NCBI RefSeq assembly: GCF_000502955.1
Contig: NZ_AYWO01000003.1
Span: 21,694-85,693 of the forward strand
DNA: 64,000 nt
Direction of reading: 5' to 3'
Source of the DNA: Mesorhizobium sp. LNHC252B00
GTDB lineage: Bacteria; Pseudomonadota; Alphaproteobacteria; Rhizobiales; Rhizobiaceae
Shown: one piece after another, positions 35,240-44,888 of the stretch
Position numbering within the stretch: the first letter of the stretch is position 1
Layout of the letters: the number at the start of each line of letters is the position of its first letter
Translations under genes and position numbers: made by a program
The notes under the pieces: model-generated
Seen by the model: the letters and a program-made list of their open reading frames with translations, nothing else
Told to the model about the DNA's origin: nothing
Databases searched by the model: none

Positions 35240-36775
35240 TCATGGATTCAGTTTCGCTCCTGCCCCGCCGCTGTCGTCTCCGCTGTCATCGTTCCCGCCG
35301 TCACCATCATCCACGCTGTCGTCGACCGCCGGATCGGCAGGCTTCAGCATGACGCCGTTGACGGTAACCGAACCATCGGCCTTGGCGTTGACGACCCATT
35401 CCAGCCGGCCGTCGGGCAGCGCCTTGCCAAAACCCTTCGCCATGAGCGCAACCGGCACATATTGCGCCACCTCCGGCTCCGACTTTGCCGCCTCCTGCAA
35501 ACCTTCGATCATCTTGTCGAAGCCGGTGACATCGACCGTCACGTTTCCTTCGGGCTTTTCGCCGGGGAACGTCATCTCGCCTTCCAGCGCGATCTCCGTG
35601 TCTTTGTTCTTCACGGTGCTGTGGCCGAGCACGACCTTCGGCGTCTTGGCCATGAAGTCGGCTTTGAGCTGCTCGCCGAATTCAGGCGACAGCGGCGGAT
35701 CCCGATTAAGATCAAAGGCTTCGATTGTCTTCTTCGCCATGGTGTCGAGATCGATATTGGCGCCGCCGAAGTTCAGATCGATATCGGTGGGCAGCAGCGC
35801 GACGCTCCAGCTCGGCAGAAGCTGCTGCGGCACGGTTAGCCCCGATGCCTTGATGCCATAGGTGATTTTGCCGCTCTGGGCGACGCCGTCGGTGCCGAAC
35901 ACGGTGGAGAGCTGGGTGGCGCCGAAATTGCCGACCGGGCTTTCCACCACGAAATCCTTGAAGCCGTAGGTTCCCTCCACACGGTCCCAAAGCGGCAATG
36001 CCGCGCGCAGAAGCGATTTGAGTTGCGCCTGGTTGGCCTTCAGCGTTGCCTCGTTCTCATTGGCCACGGCAAATGCCAGGAGATCAAGCAGCGGCTTTGT
36101 CCGCACACCCTTGCCGCTGGCTTCGACCGACAGTTCCGGCGACCTGAGGGTGACCGGGAATTTCAGCCCGCTCTCGGGATCGTCGAAATTGAGCGCCTCG
36201 ACAAAACTCGACACCTTTTGCGAGCTTGTGAAATCGATGCCGCCGGTCGCGGACTTGCTCGCGGCAATAGTCGCGGTGCCGGCGCCGGTGCTGGCTTCGA
36301 TGTGCTGCTTGGTATCCTTCGATGCCATCGTCATGCCGGCGATGGAGCTGGTGCCGCTGGTAAAAGCCGCCAGATTGGGATCGTAGACGCCCGTCCCCTT
36401 GCCGTCCTTGATGGAAAGCTGCGTGCTTTGCAGCCCCTCGGGCCCGTTGAACTCGAAGGATGCGTTTTGCGAAAAGTCCATCGAGACATCCCAGGACCCA
36501 TCGCTGCGCGGCTTGACCATGAGCGCATAGGGCGCGAAGTCGAATTTCACCAGCTTCTGGTCCGGAAACGATGCGGCAAGTGCCTTGAAATCAAACAGGA
36601 TCTTGTAGGCATCACCTTCGAGCGAAACCTTCACAATGCCTTTGTCGATCGCCTGTTTGCCAACATAGCGGGACAAGTCGCCGGACAATTGCTTCGCACC
36701 CTGACTGTCGACGGTCTGACCGAAAGCAGGCGCACTCAACGCAAGAAGGAACACGAATGGCAGGGCACGGTTCAC
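35240..36775 (-). CDS. Large periplasmic protein of unknown function
   Basis: A 511-residue exported protein. It starts with GTG (VNRALPFVFLLALSAPAFGQ, a clear signal peptide), preceded by GGAG eight bases upstream; the frame is open to 36853, but that would prepend residues encoded by repeat DNA. The mature part is beta-rich with repeated short motifs and no Cys or TM segment. The C-terminus is a disordered Asp/Gly-rich tail. It may belong to the DUF2125-like periplasmic proteins of Rhizobiales, which I cannot confirm. No neighbour suggests a role. Confidence 0.75.
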   Translation of the reverse strand: MNRALPFVFLLALSAPAFGQTVDSQGAKQLSGDLSRYVGKQAIDKGIVKVSLEGDAYKILFDFKALAASFPDQKLVKFDFAPYALMVKPRSDGSWDVSMDFSQNASFEFNGPEGLQSTQLSIKDGKGTGVYDPNLAAFTSGTSSIAGMTMASKDTKQHIEASTGAGTATIAASKSATGGIDFTSSQKVSSFVEALNFDDPESGLKFPVTLRSPELSVEASGKGVRTKPLLDLLAFAVANENEATLKANQAQLKSLLRAALPLWDRVEGTYGFKDFVVESPVGNFGATQLSTVFGTDGVAQSGKITYGIKASGLTVPQQLLPSWSVALLPTDIDLNFGGANIDLDTMAKKTIEAFDLNRDPPLSPEFGEQLKADFMAKTPKVVLGHSTVKNKDTEIALEGEMTFPGEKPEGNVTVDVTGFDKMIEGLQEAAKSEPEVAQYVPVALMAKGFGKALPDGRLEWVVNAKADGSVTVNGVMLKPADPAVDDSVDDGDGGNDDSGDDSGGAGAKLNP

Positions 36776-36797
36776 GTGAATTCTCCGTTTTGGCGTA

Positions 36798-36878
36798 ATG
36801 CATGTCACCCAGAAGTGCGCCCCGGTTTCGGGAGAATGACATGCATCAAACAAACAACCTAAAGCGCATGCGCTTTAG
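36798..36878. repeat. Dispersed palindromic repeat, family B, copy 1
   Basis: A 49-bp unit closed by perfect ATGCATGTC / GACATGCAT arms (36798-36846), then a CAAACAAACAAC linker and a perfect 20-bp palindrome CTAAAGCGCATGCGCTTTAG (36859-36878). A related copy with the same order lies at 53043. Confidence 0.8.
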
Positions 36879-36965
36879 AAGAAACGCTTTATTCGTCTGG
36901 TATGAAATTACCGTCACGACCGCAAGGCGGGATCAACTACAACGCTGCCAAGCAGAATGCCTCGA

Positions 36966-37541
36966 TCAAAGCACGAGCCGCATCAATGGCCGGCCCACCT
37001 TACGTTCCACAAGCCTTTCGAAGCCGGCCTTCTCGAACACCCGCGACGAGCCGACGAACAGGCCAATCGAACGCGAATCGCGAGACAGGTCCATCGGGCA
37101 GGCCTCGACCAGCCGGGCGCCATTCCGGCGGGCGAAATCAATGCCGCCTTCGACCAGGCGATGCGTCATACCCCTGCCGCGCGCCTTGCTGCGGATGAAG
37201 AAGCAGGAGATGGCCCACACGGCCGGATCCATGGCGTCGGCGGGATCGACCGGCGCCGACCCCCTGCCCTGATTGTTCCATTCGGGCACGTCGGCGCGCG
37301 GTCCGATCTGCATCCAGCCGACCGCCTGACCATCCTCGAATGCCAGCAGACCCGGCGGCGGGCCGGCTTCGATGCGCGCCTTGATGTGATCCTTGTTGCG
37401 CTCCCGGCTGCTTTCGCGGCGCATTGCCGGCGCCATGCGGAAATGCGTGCACCAGCATCCGTAGCAGGCACCCTGCTTGCCGAAGAGGTCCTCGAAATCC
37501 GCCCATAGCGCGGGCGTCAACGGCGCTATGGTCGTGCTCAT
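36966..37541 (-). CDS. GNAT-family N-acetyltransferase
   Basis: A 191-residue protein with the GNAT acetyl-CoA fold: [19 protein letters not shown] (beta 2-4), then the pyrophosphate-binding segment [19 protein letters not shown], and [11 protein letters not shown] near the C-terminus. An early [10 protein letters not shown] motif is typical of a rhizobial/actinobacterial subgroup with unknown substrate. The internal ATG at 37541 has a strong GGGGAG ribosome binding site and is chosen over an upstream codon. It is divergent from dinB, with a LexA box in the shared upstream region. Confidence 0.85.
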   Translation of the reverse strand: MSTTIAPLTPALWADFEDLFGKQGACYGCWCTHFRMAPAMRRESSRERNKDHIKARIEAGPPPGLLAFEDGQAVGWMQIGPRADVPEWNNQGRGSAPVDPADAMDPAVWAISCFFIRSKARGRGMTHRLVEGGIDFARRNGARLVEACPMDLSRDSRSIGLFVGSSRVFEKAGFERLVERKVGRPLMRLVL

Positions 37542-37597
37542 GCGTTCTCCCCAGACCACCCTTGTCGCTGGTCTTGCGCTGTCGTAATATTGCGTTT

Positions 37598-37612
37598 GTT
37601 CTCTGTATGTTC
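37598..37612. promoter_or_regulatory. LexA box (SOS operator) of dinB
   Basis: GTTC-TCTGTAT-GTTC is an exact match to the alphaproteobacterial LexA site GTTC-N7-GTTC. It lies immediately upstream of dinB and covers an upstream in-frame ATG at 37607. It could also repress the divergent GNAT gene, whose start is 57 bp away. Confidence 0.85.
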
Positions 37613-37618
37613 CCACAA

Positions 37619-38935
37619 ATGGCGGCTCCTGTCAACAATCCCGACCACGGTTTTTGCCGCGACTGCCTGACATTTCAGCGCAGCGAGGCGCGCCGTTGCG
37701 AGCGCTGTGGTAGTCCCAGGCTCGCGCGTCATCCCGAGCTTTACCGGCTGCATCTGGCCCATATCGATTGCGATGCTTTTTATGCGGCGATCGAAAAGCG
37801 CGACAATCCGGCGCTCAAGGACAAGCCGCTGATCATCGGCGGCGGCAAGCGCGGCGTCGTGTCCACCGCATGCTACATCGCCCGTATCCAGGGCGTGCGC
37901 TCGGCAATGCCGATGTTCAAGGCGCTCGAAGCCTGCCCCGAGGCGGTCGTCATCAGCCCCAACATGGAAAAATACGTGCGCGTCGGCCGCGAGGTGCGCG
38001 CCATGATGCAGGCGCTGACGCCGCTGGTCGAGCCGCTGTCGATCGACGAGGCGTTTCTCGACCTCGCCGGCACCGAGCGTCTGCACGGCCAGCCGCCGGC
38101 AGTAGTCTTGGCGCGCTTTGCGCTCGCAGTCGAGAAGGAGGTCGGCATCACCGTGTCGGCCGGCCTGTCCTATTGCAAGTTTCTCGCCAAGATAGCGTCC
38201 GACTTCCGCAAGCCGCGCGGCTTCTCGGTCATCGGCGAGGCCGAGGCGGTCGGCTTCCTGGCGGTGCAGCCGGTCACCATGATCTGGGGCGTCGGCAAGG
38301 CGTCCAACGCCACGCTGGAGCGCGACGGCATCCGCACCATCGGCCAGCTTCAGAAAATGGATCGTGGCGACCTGATGCGGCGTTACGGCACCATGGGCGA
38401 CCGGCTCTACCGGCTTTCGCGTGGCGAGGACGTCCGTCGCGTCGATCCGGATCAGGACGCCAAGAGCGTATCGGCCGAAACCACCTTCGACACAGACATC
38501 GCGTCGCTGGAAGAGCTGGTCGCGGTGCTGAGAGGGCTTTCGGAAAAGGTTTCGGCACGGCTGAAGAAATCCGGCATCGCCGGGCGCACCGTGGTGCTGA
38601 AGCTGAAAACCCAGGATTTCAAGCTGCGCACGCGCAACCGCCAGCTCGGCGACCCGACCCGGCTCGCCGATCGCATCTTTCAAACCGGGGTAGAGCTTCT
38701 GCGAAAGGAAGCCGACGGCACGAAATACCGGCTGCTCGGGATAGGCGTCAGCGACCTCTCGGACGACGACAAGGCCGACCCGCCCGATCTGGTCGATGTC
38801 CAGTCGCGCAAGCGTGCCATGGCCGAAGGCGCCATCGACGCCCTGCGCGACAAGTTCGGCCGCAAGGCAGTGGAAACCGGCTACACATTCGGTAAAGGCC
38901 GCGATGCCCACCCGCCTGAGCCCCTTGAGGAGTGA
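37619..38935 (+). CDS. dinB: DNA polymerase IV (Y family) with N-terminal zinc-ribbon-like module
   Basis: A 438-residue translesion polymerase. An N-terminal module with C13-x2-C16 and C27-x2-C30 (CRDC, CERC) precedes the catalytic core. The metal-binding acids are in [13 protein letters not shown] (Asp50/Asp52) and LSIDEAFLD (Asp143/Glu144). A helix-hairpin-helix region ([10 protein letters not shown]) and little-finger domain follow. No clear beta-clamp QLxLF motif is seen at the C-terminus. The ATG at 37619 is chosen because the ATG four codons earlier sits in the LexA box. SOS induction is expected. Confidence 0.93.
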   Translation: MAAPVNNPDHGFCRDCLTFQRSEARRCERCGSPRLARHPELYRLHLAHIDCDAFYAAIEKRDNPALKDKPLIIGGGKRGVVSTACYIARIQGVRSAMPMFKALEACPEAVVISPNMEKYVRVGREVRAMMQALTPLVEPLSIDEAFLDLAGTERLHGQPPAVVLARFALAVEKEVGITVSAGLSYCKFLAKIASDFRKPRGFSVIGEAEAVGFLAVQPVTMIWGVGKASNATLERDGIRTIGQLQKMDRGDLMRRYGTMGDRLYRLSRGEDVRRVDPDQDAKSVSAETTFDTDIASLEELVAVLRGLSEKVSARLKKSGIAGRTVVLKLKTQDFKLRTRNRQLGDPTRLADRIFQTGVELLRKEADGTKYRLLGIGVSDLSDDDKADPPDLVDVQSRKRAMAEGAIDALRDKFGRKAVETGYTFGKGRDAHPPEPLEE

Positions 38936-38959
38936 CGCTGCATATCGCCGTGTTGAAAT

Positions 38960-39466
38960 TCAACTGCGCTGCAGGTCTATCCTGCTTGTCACTACGCTCT
39001 TGCCGGTTTTCGGATCGGTGTCGATGACAGTCAGCCGCATGCCGTTCTCGCCGCGTTTCTCGACCGTCATCTGTGCCCTTCGGTCACCATTGACCTCCTT
39101 GGCCCAGCGGATGCCGAGATTGATCGCGTTGCCGGAGCGGCTGCCGTTGAGTTGCGCCGGCCCGGTACGAGAACCGACATACGTGCCGCTATACTTGGCA
39201 CCGCTGGCTTTCAGGTCCGCGCTGATGGCGCGCGTCACCACAATCAGTCCGCGGCAATTGCCGTCGAGCGACAACGAGGTCGACGTCGCGTTCGACTTGA
39301 AGTTACAGGACACATTGACCGTTGGCGTGTCTGTGGTCACCTTGACGATACCCTTGCCGGTAAAATCGCCATTGAACGACTGGAGAAATCTGGTCTCGTC
39401 GGCATGCGCGGCGCCTGCCGCAACCAACAGACATCCAGCAAGGCCGAATTGCGCGAATAATCTCAT
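38960..39466 (-). CDS. Secreted protein of unknown function
   Basis: A 168-residue exported protein: signal peptide MRLFAQFGLAGCLLVAAGAAHA, then a beta-rich mature part (RFLQSFNGDFTGKGIVKV..., VNVSCNFKSNATST). The internal ATG at 39466 has a textbook AAGGAG site, whereas the longer frame does not. The two mature Cys (in VSCNF and GNCRG) could form a disulfide. No function is known. It is convergent with dinB, 24 bp away. Confidence 0.8.
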   Translation of the reverse strand: MRLFAQFGLAGCLLVAAGAAHADETRFLQSFNGDFTGKGIVKVTTDTPTVNVSCNFKSNATSTSLSLDGNCRGLIVVTRAISADLKASGAKYSGTYVGSRTGPAQLNGSRSGNAINLGIRWAKEVNGDRRAQMTVEKRGENGMRLTVIDTDPKTGKSVVTSRIDLQRS

Positions 39467-39599
39467 CGAAACTCTCCTTGACGATCTCGCAAAAGTGGGA
39501 CAGTTCACGACACAGGCACGGTCGGCTACCCGGGCTCAACGCCCCTCGCCGTTTCAGGTTCCGCCTGTCTGACAACATCCGTCCGACTGGCCCAGAAGA

Positions 39600-40532
39600 A
39601 TGCAGCGACTAGTGATTGCGGCAAAAGCTGCGGCCTGCGACACAGCCGGCATGGCACCTACCCCTTCGATTCCAAAGGCCGCGTTCTGGATGGCATTGTC
39701 GATCGCCTCGTTCCTGGCGATGTCGGTCGCCGGCCGCGCCACGACAGCCGAACTCAACGTCTTCCAGGTGCTGGAACTGCGCTCGGTGATCGGCTTTTTC
39801 ATCCTTCTGCCGCTGGTGATGATGAGCGGCGGCTTTCCAGCCATGCGCACGCAACGCCCCGTCGCCCACCTCGCCCGCAATGTCATCCACTATACCGGCC
39901 AGGCGGCCTGGCTCTACGCGCTGACGCTGATCCCGCTGGCCGTGCTGATCTCGATCGAATTCACCACACCGATCTGGACGGCAATCCTGGCGGTGGCTTT
40001 TCTCGGCGAAAGGCTCTCGCGGCCAAAACTTGCGGCGATCGTGCTGGGGTTGGTCGGCGTCGTGATCATCGTGCGCCCCGGTGTCGGCTCGGTCGATCCG
40101 GGACATCTCGTCGTGCTCGGTGCCGCGGTCTGCTTCGGTATCTCCGTGGTCATGGTCAAGTCGTTGACGCGGACTGACAGCGTCGTGCGCATCATCTTCT
40201 GGATGCTGATCATCCAGTCGGTGGTCGGTCTGGTTCCGGCGCTCTATACGTGGCGCAACCCGCCGCTGGAACTGTGGCCATGGATCGTGCTAATCGCCTT
40301 CACCGGCATGTCGTCGCATTTTTGCATGGCCCGCGCACTTGGCTATGCCGATGCGACAGTCATCTCGCCGATGGATTTCCTGCGCGTGCCACTATCGGCG
40401 CTGATCGGCTGGCTGCTCTATAGCGAGCAGATCGACGCCTTCACCGCCGGCGGCGCGTTGTTGATCCTGATGGGCAATCTGCTCAATCTTCAGCGAAAAG
40501 CGCCGCAGCCGGCGGACATCGCCGCGTCTTAG
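39600..40532 (+). CDS. EamA/DMT-superfamily transporter
   Basis: A 310-residue membrane protein with ten predicted helices in two EamA halves. Markers are the LELRSVIGFFILLPL segment, TTPIWTAILAVAFLGERLSRPK in the first half, and SPMDFLRVPLSALIGWLLYSEQ in the second. Drug/metabolite transporters of this kind export amino acids or other small metabolites; substrate unknown. An alternative ATG at 39651 (MAPTPSIPK) would remove 17 unlikely residues and is as plausible as the listed start. Confidence 0.88.
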   Translation: MQRLVIAAKAAACDTAGMAPTPSIPKAAFWMALSIASFLAMSVAGRATTAELNVFQVLELRSVIGFFILLPLVMMSGGFPAMRTQRPVAHLARNVIHYTGQAAWLYALTLIPLAVLISIEFTTPIWTAILAVAFLGERLSRPKLAAIVLGLVGVVIIVRPGVGSVDPGHLVVLGAAVCFGISVVMVKSLTRTDSVVRIIFWMLIIQSVVGLVPALYTWRNPPLELWPWIVLIAFTGMSSHFCMARALGYADATVISPMDFLRVPLSALIGWLLYSEQIDAFTAGGALLILMGNLLNLQRKAPQPADIAAS

Positions 40533-40689
40533 CCCGATGCATTGGTCTGGCCTGGTGACGCCTCCGGTGAAGATCTTGGCTGCGCAAATTTATGCGCTGA
40601 CCTGAGATTGTCGCCTTGCCGCCGCGGCGGCGGGGTGAGATGGTCCGGAGACGAAGAGCAAGAAAGTGCCAGCGTGAGATCGTGCAACG

Positions 40690-41154
40690 ATGCGTGTCGT
40701 GATCGTCGCTATTTTATTGGTGTCGACGGTGCTGGCCACCAGCAAGGCGCAAGCCGAAGCGGCAACGCATCTTGACGTGCCGGACAATCTTACCGCTTCT
40801 GCCTTTGGTCCGAAGATCGTAGCCGACTATTCCGCGTCCATGCTGCATTATCGAACAAACCTGAGCACGCATTTGCAGAATGGTCTTATCGGCGATTTCG
40901 TTTCCTCGATGCGCATCCCCTGGGCTTGGCGTTCAGACGATGGAAGCACGGTTCGGCGCATCGGCGATAGGCTGTTCCTGCTTACGCAGGGCGATTGCCT
41001 TAGCCGAATGTGCCAGGAGGTCTATTGCCAACAGACGGAGTGGCCGGTGTTCGACTGCCGCGATGGCCACAAGCGCAAGATGGCGGCTCCCGGCCCGTCG
41101 GACATCATTTTCGACGGTATCAGCTACAGTCAGATAGGCAGTCCGCAGTTCTGA
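40690..41154 (+). CDS. Small secreted hypothetical protein
   Basis: A 154-residue protein with a signal peptide (MRVVIVAILLVSTVLATSKAQA, cleaved near AQAEA). The mature domain contains four Cys in two close pairs (GDCLSRMCQEVYCQQ and FDCRDGH). This suggests an oxidised, disulfide-bonded periplasmic protein. I recognise no family. It precedes the convergent dnaE gene by about 100 bp. Confidence 0.6.
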   Translation: MRVVIVAILLVSTVLATSKAQAEAATHLDVPDNLTASAFGPKIVADYSASMLHYRTNLSTHLQNGLIGDFVSSMRIPWAWRSDDGSTVRRIGDRLFLLTQGDCLSRMCQEVYCQQTEWPVFDCRDGHKRKMAAPGPSDIIFDGISYSQIGSPQF

Positions 41155-41253
41155 GCGAATTGGGCCTCGACTGCGGCGGGATGGGCTCGCCGTCAATTGC
41201 CGTCATCGGATATCTTGAGGAGGTGCCGCCGGCATTACAGCGATATGCCGTGA

Positions 41254-44200
41254 TCACACCAGCTCCACTTCGACCACGCCCGGAACAGCCCGCATCGCCG
41301 AGGCGATCTGTGGCGAGATCCGGTAGCGGTTCGGCAGCTCGATCTCGATTTCCCCCTCGCCTTCTTCCTTGATCAGCACGAAGCTGACTTGGCCCTCGCC
41401 CTTGACGATCAGTTGGCCGGCCAGCGTGTTGATCGGCGCGGCGTTGCGCACGAAGATGCGCAGTGCCTTCTGGACGCGGCTTGCCTCGTCCTCCAGCGAT
41501 TGCACCGAGTTGATGCGCAAATTGACGCCTTCCGGCCTGTCCTCGGCCGCAACGGTGATGACGACGGAGCGGCCGGCCTCGAGCAGGTCGCGATACTGCG
41601 CCAGTCCTTCCGAAAATAGCACGGCTTCGTACTGGCCGGATGTATCGGAAAAGGCGATGACGCCCATCTTGTTGCCGGTGCGCGTCTTGCGCTCCTGCTT
41701 GGACGTCACCGTGCCGGCTAGACGCCCGGCGGCGGCACCACGCTTGACGGCCGCCGAAAATTCGGCCCACGTCTGCACCCGCATCTTCTGCAGGGCCGCC
41801 TTGTACTCGTCGAGCGGGTGTGCCGAGAGATAGAAGCCGACCACCTGGAATTCGCGGTGCAGCCGGTCGGCGGCAAGCCACGGTTCCGTCGTCGGCAGAT
41901 TGAGTGCCTGCGACTGGGCGCCGAGCGAGGCGCCGAAAATGTCGTGCTGACCGGAAACCGCGTTTTGCTGCGCCAGCGATGCCAGCCCCATCATGCGTTC
42001 CACGCCTGCCATCATCGAGGCGCGATCATGGCCGAAGCAGTCGAGCGCGCCGGCCATGATCAAGCTTTCGAAGACGCGCTTGCCGACGATCTTGGGATCG
42101 ACCCGCTCGCAGAAATCGGCGAGATTCTTGAACGGCTTTTCGCCACGCTGGGCAACGATGTGCTCGACCGCCGCGTCGCCGACGCCTTTGAGCGCGGCCA
42201 GCGAATAGTAGATGCGGTTCTCACCGACCTCGAACGGACGAAAGCTCGATATTACCGACGGCGCCAGAACCTCGATGCCGAGGCGCAGCGCGTCCTGGCG
42301 GAAATCGGCGAGCTTGTCGGTGTTGCCCATGTCGAGCGTCATCGACGCCGCCAGGAACTCGACCGGATAATGCGCCTTGAGGTAGGCGGTCTGGTACGAC
42401 ACCACCGCATAGGCGGCGGCGTGCGATTTGTTGAAACCATAGTCGGCGAACTTGGCCAGCAGGTCGAAAATGAAGTCGGCTTGCGGCTTGCCGACGCCGC
42501 GCTCGACCGCGCCCGAAACGAAGCGTTCGCGCTGCTTGTCCATCTCGGCGCGGATCTTCTTGCCCATGGCGCGGCGCAGCAAATCGGCTTCGCCGAGCGA
42601 ATAGCCGGCAAGCTCCTGCGCGATCTGCATCACCTGTTCCTGGTAGACGATGACGCCTTGCGTCTCTTTCACCAGATGGTCGATCTTGGGATGGATCGAC
42701 GCCATCTCCTCCTCGCCATGCTTTCTGGCATTGTAGGTCGGGATGTTCTCCATCGGTCCCGGCCGGTACAGCGCCACCAGCGCGATGATGTCCTCGATGC
42801 AGTCGGGCCGCATACCGATCAGCGCCTTGCGCATACCGGCACTTTCCACCTGGAACACGCCGACCACTTCGCCTCGCGACAGCATGGCGTAGGTCTCGGG
42901 ATCATCGAGCGGGATCGTCGCCAGGTCGATCTCGATGCCGCGCCGGCGGATCAATTTCACTGCCGTTTCGAGTACGGTCAGTGTTTTCAGGCCGAGGAAG
43001 TCGAATTTCACCAGCCCGGCCTGCTCGACATATTTCATGTTGAACTGGGTAACCGGCATGTCCGAGCGCGGATCGCGGTACATCGGCACCAGTTCCGACA
43101 GCGGCCGGTCGCCGATGACGATGCCGGCTGCGTGGGTCGAGGCGTGACGGTAGAGGCCCTCCAGCTTCTGCGCCATGTCGAGCAGCGTCTGGACGATCGG
43201 CTCCCTTTCGGCCTCTTCGGCAAAGCGCGGCTCATTGGCGATGGCATCGGCGAGCTTGACCGGATTGGCCGGATTCTGCGGCACCATCTTCGAGAGCTTG
43301 TCGACCTGGCCATAGGGCATCTGCAGCACGCGACCGACGTCGCGCAGCACGGCGCGTGCCTGCAGCGTACCGAAGGTGATGATCTGGCCGACCTGGTCGC
43401 GGCCGTATTTCTGCTGGACGTAACGGATGACTTCCTCGCGGCGATCCTGGCAGAAGTCGATGTCGAAGTCGGGCATCGACACGCGGTCGGGGTTGAGGAA
43501 GCGTTCGAACAGCAGGGAAAAGCGCAACGGGTCGATGTCGGTGATGGTCGTCGAATAGGCGACCAGCGAGCCTGCGCCCGAACCGCGTCCCGGCCCGACC
43601 GGAATGCCCTGCGCCTTCGCCCATTTGATGAAGTCGGCAACGATCAGGAAATACCCCGGAAACTTCATCTTGGTGATGATGCCGAGCTCGAAATTCAACC
43701 GCTCGCGATATTGCTCTACGGTGTAGCCGGCAGTCGGGCCATGCGCGGCCAGCCGCGCCTCAAGCCCCTCATGCGCCTGGCGGGCCAATTCGTCGGCTTC
43801 CGCCTGCAAGGCGGCATCGTTGTCGGCGACATCGCCGCCGGTGAAGCGCGGCAGGATCGGGTTGCGATTCCTGGGATAGTAGGAGCAGCGCAGTGCGATC
43901 TCGACGGTGTTGTCGATCGCTTCCGGCAGATCGGCGAACAGCCGCGCCATATCGGCCTGGCTGCGCAGGAAATTGTCCGGCGACAGACGGCGGCGATTGT
44001 CGACAGCGACGACAGAGCCCTCGGCGATCGCGATCAGCGCATCATGGGCGTCATAATCGTCGCGCGCCAAGAAGAACGCCTCGTTGGTGGCGACCAGCGG
44101 CAATTCATGGGCATAGGCAAGATCGATCGAGGATTTCTCGATCACCCGATCATAACCCGAAACCCGGTCCAGTTCGACATAGAGCCGGTCGCCGAACATC

Positions 44201-44781
44201 GACTTGAGGGTCAAGAGCCGTGTTTCGGCCAGATCGCGGCGATCTTCCTTGAGCGCAGTGCCGATCGGTCCGCGCGGCCCGCCACTGAGGCAGATCAACC
44301 CGTCACAATAGCCTTGCATCATTTCAGTGGTCAGGTGCACCGCCTCGCCCGGCGGCGTTTCGAGGTAGACGCGGCTGACCAGCCTGACCAGATTGGAATA
44401 GCCGGCCTCGGTCGCGGCAAGCAGGACGACCGGCCGCATGTCCGGGCCTTGCCGCCTGCGGTCGCGCTGGCCATCATTGCTTTCGCCGGAAAATGCGAGC
44501 GCAGCCTGGCAGCCGATGATCGGCTGGATACCGTCCTTCACTGCCTTCTGCGCGAATTCCAGCGCGCCAAACAGATTGTTGGTGTCGGTTACGGCAATGG
44601 CGGGAGCTCCGTCCTTGACCGCGTGAGCCACCACCGTGCCGATCTGTAAGGCGCCCTCCAGCAGCGAATAGGCCGAATGCACACGCAGATGGACGAAAGG
44701 CCGTGCGGGCGCCTCCGGCCGCGCCGCAGCAATCGCTGCTTCGCGCTTCAGGGGATCGCGGGGTAGTTTTTCGTCGGCCAT
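41254..44781 (-). CDS. dnaE: DNA polymerase III alpha subunit DnaE1
   Basis: A 1175-residue replicative polymerase. The N-terminal PHP domain begins FVHLRVHSAYSLLEGAL; the catalytic palm has GPGRGSGAGSLVAY and the Asp pair in MPDFDIDFCQDRREE. Further blocks are HAAGIVIGDRPL, YRPGPMENIP, YQEQVMQIAQ, and the helix-hairpin-helix GVGDAAVEHIV. A C-terminal OB-fold region (RLAGTVTSKQERKTRTG) ends the protein. The ATG at 44781 gives family length; the frame continues upstream without ATG-supported family sequence. Being a single, complete core-replication gene, it marks this as chromosomal DNA. Confidence 0.97.
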   Translation of the reverse strand: MADEKLPRDPLKREAAIAAARPEAPARPFVHLRVHSAYSLLEGALQIGTVVAHAVKDGAPAIAVTDTNNLFGALEFAQKAVKDGIQPIIGCQAALAFSGESNDGQRDRRRQGPDMRPVVLLAATEAGYSNLVRLVSRVYLETPPGEAVHLTTEMMQGYCDGLICLSGGPRGPIGTALKEDRRDLAETRLLTLKSMFGDRLYVELDRVSGYDRVIEKSSIDLAYAHELPLVATNEAFFLARDDYDAHDALIAIAEGSVVAVDNRRRLSPDNFLRSQADMARLFADLPEAIDNTVEIALRCSYYPRNRNPILPRFTGGDVADNDAALQAEADELARQAHEGLEARLAAHGPTAGYTVEQYRERLNFELGIITKMKFPGYFLIVADFIKWAKAQGIPVGPGRGSGAGSLVAYSTTITDIDPLRFSLLFERFLNPDRVSMPDFDIDFCQDRREEVIRYVQQKYGRDQVGQIITFGTLQARAVLRDVGRVLQMPYGQVDKLSKMVPQNPANPVKLADAIANEPRFAEEAEREPIVQTLLDMAQKLEGLYRHASTHAAGIVIGDRPLSELVPMYRDPRSDMPVTQFNMKYVEQAGLVKFDFLGLKTLTVLETAVKLIRRRGIEIDLATIPLDDPETYAMLSRGEVVGVFQVESAGMRKALIGMRPDCIEDIIALVALYRPGPMENIPTYNARKHGEEEMASIHPKIDHLVKETQGVIVYQEQVMQIAQELAGYSLGEADLLRRAMGKKIRAEMDKQRERFVSGAVERGVGKPQADFIFDLLAKFADYGFNKSHAAAYAVVSYQTAYLKAHYPVEFLAASMTLDMGNTDKLADFRQDALRLGIEVLAPSVISSFRPFEVGENRIYYSLAALKGVGDAAVEHIVAQRGEKPFKNLADFCERVDPKIVGKRVFESLIMAGALDCFGHDRASMMAGVERMMGLASLAQQNAVSGQHDIFGASLGAQSQALNLPTTEPWLAADRLHREFQVVGFYLSAHPLDEYKAALQKMRVQTWAEFSAAVKRGAAAGRLAGTVTSKQERKTRTGNKMGVIAFSDTSGQYEAVLFSEGLAQYRDLLEAGRSVVITVAAEDRPEGVNLRINSVQSLEDEASRVQKALRIFVRNAAPINTLAGQLIVKGEGQVSFVLIKEEGEGEIEIELPNRYRISPQIASAMRAVPGVVEVELV

Positions 44782-44888
44782 GGTGCTGCGTGAAGGTCCT
44801 TGAGTCGATGGAGATGTATTGTCCGGGACCGCGCGCTGCCAGTCCAGCACAAACCATTGCTGATCACAGGCTGCCTGCCCGGCTGGTC

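Noticed and set aside
41818..44649. 943-codon open frame on the + strand
   Set aside because: It is antisense to dnaE, whose domains are complete; the peptide is Arg/His/Gly-rich with no family resemblance, a usual shadow in high-GC DNA.
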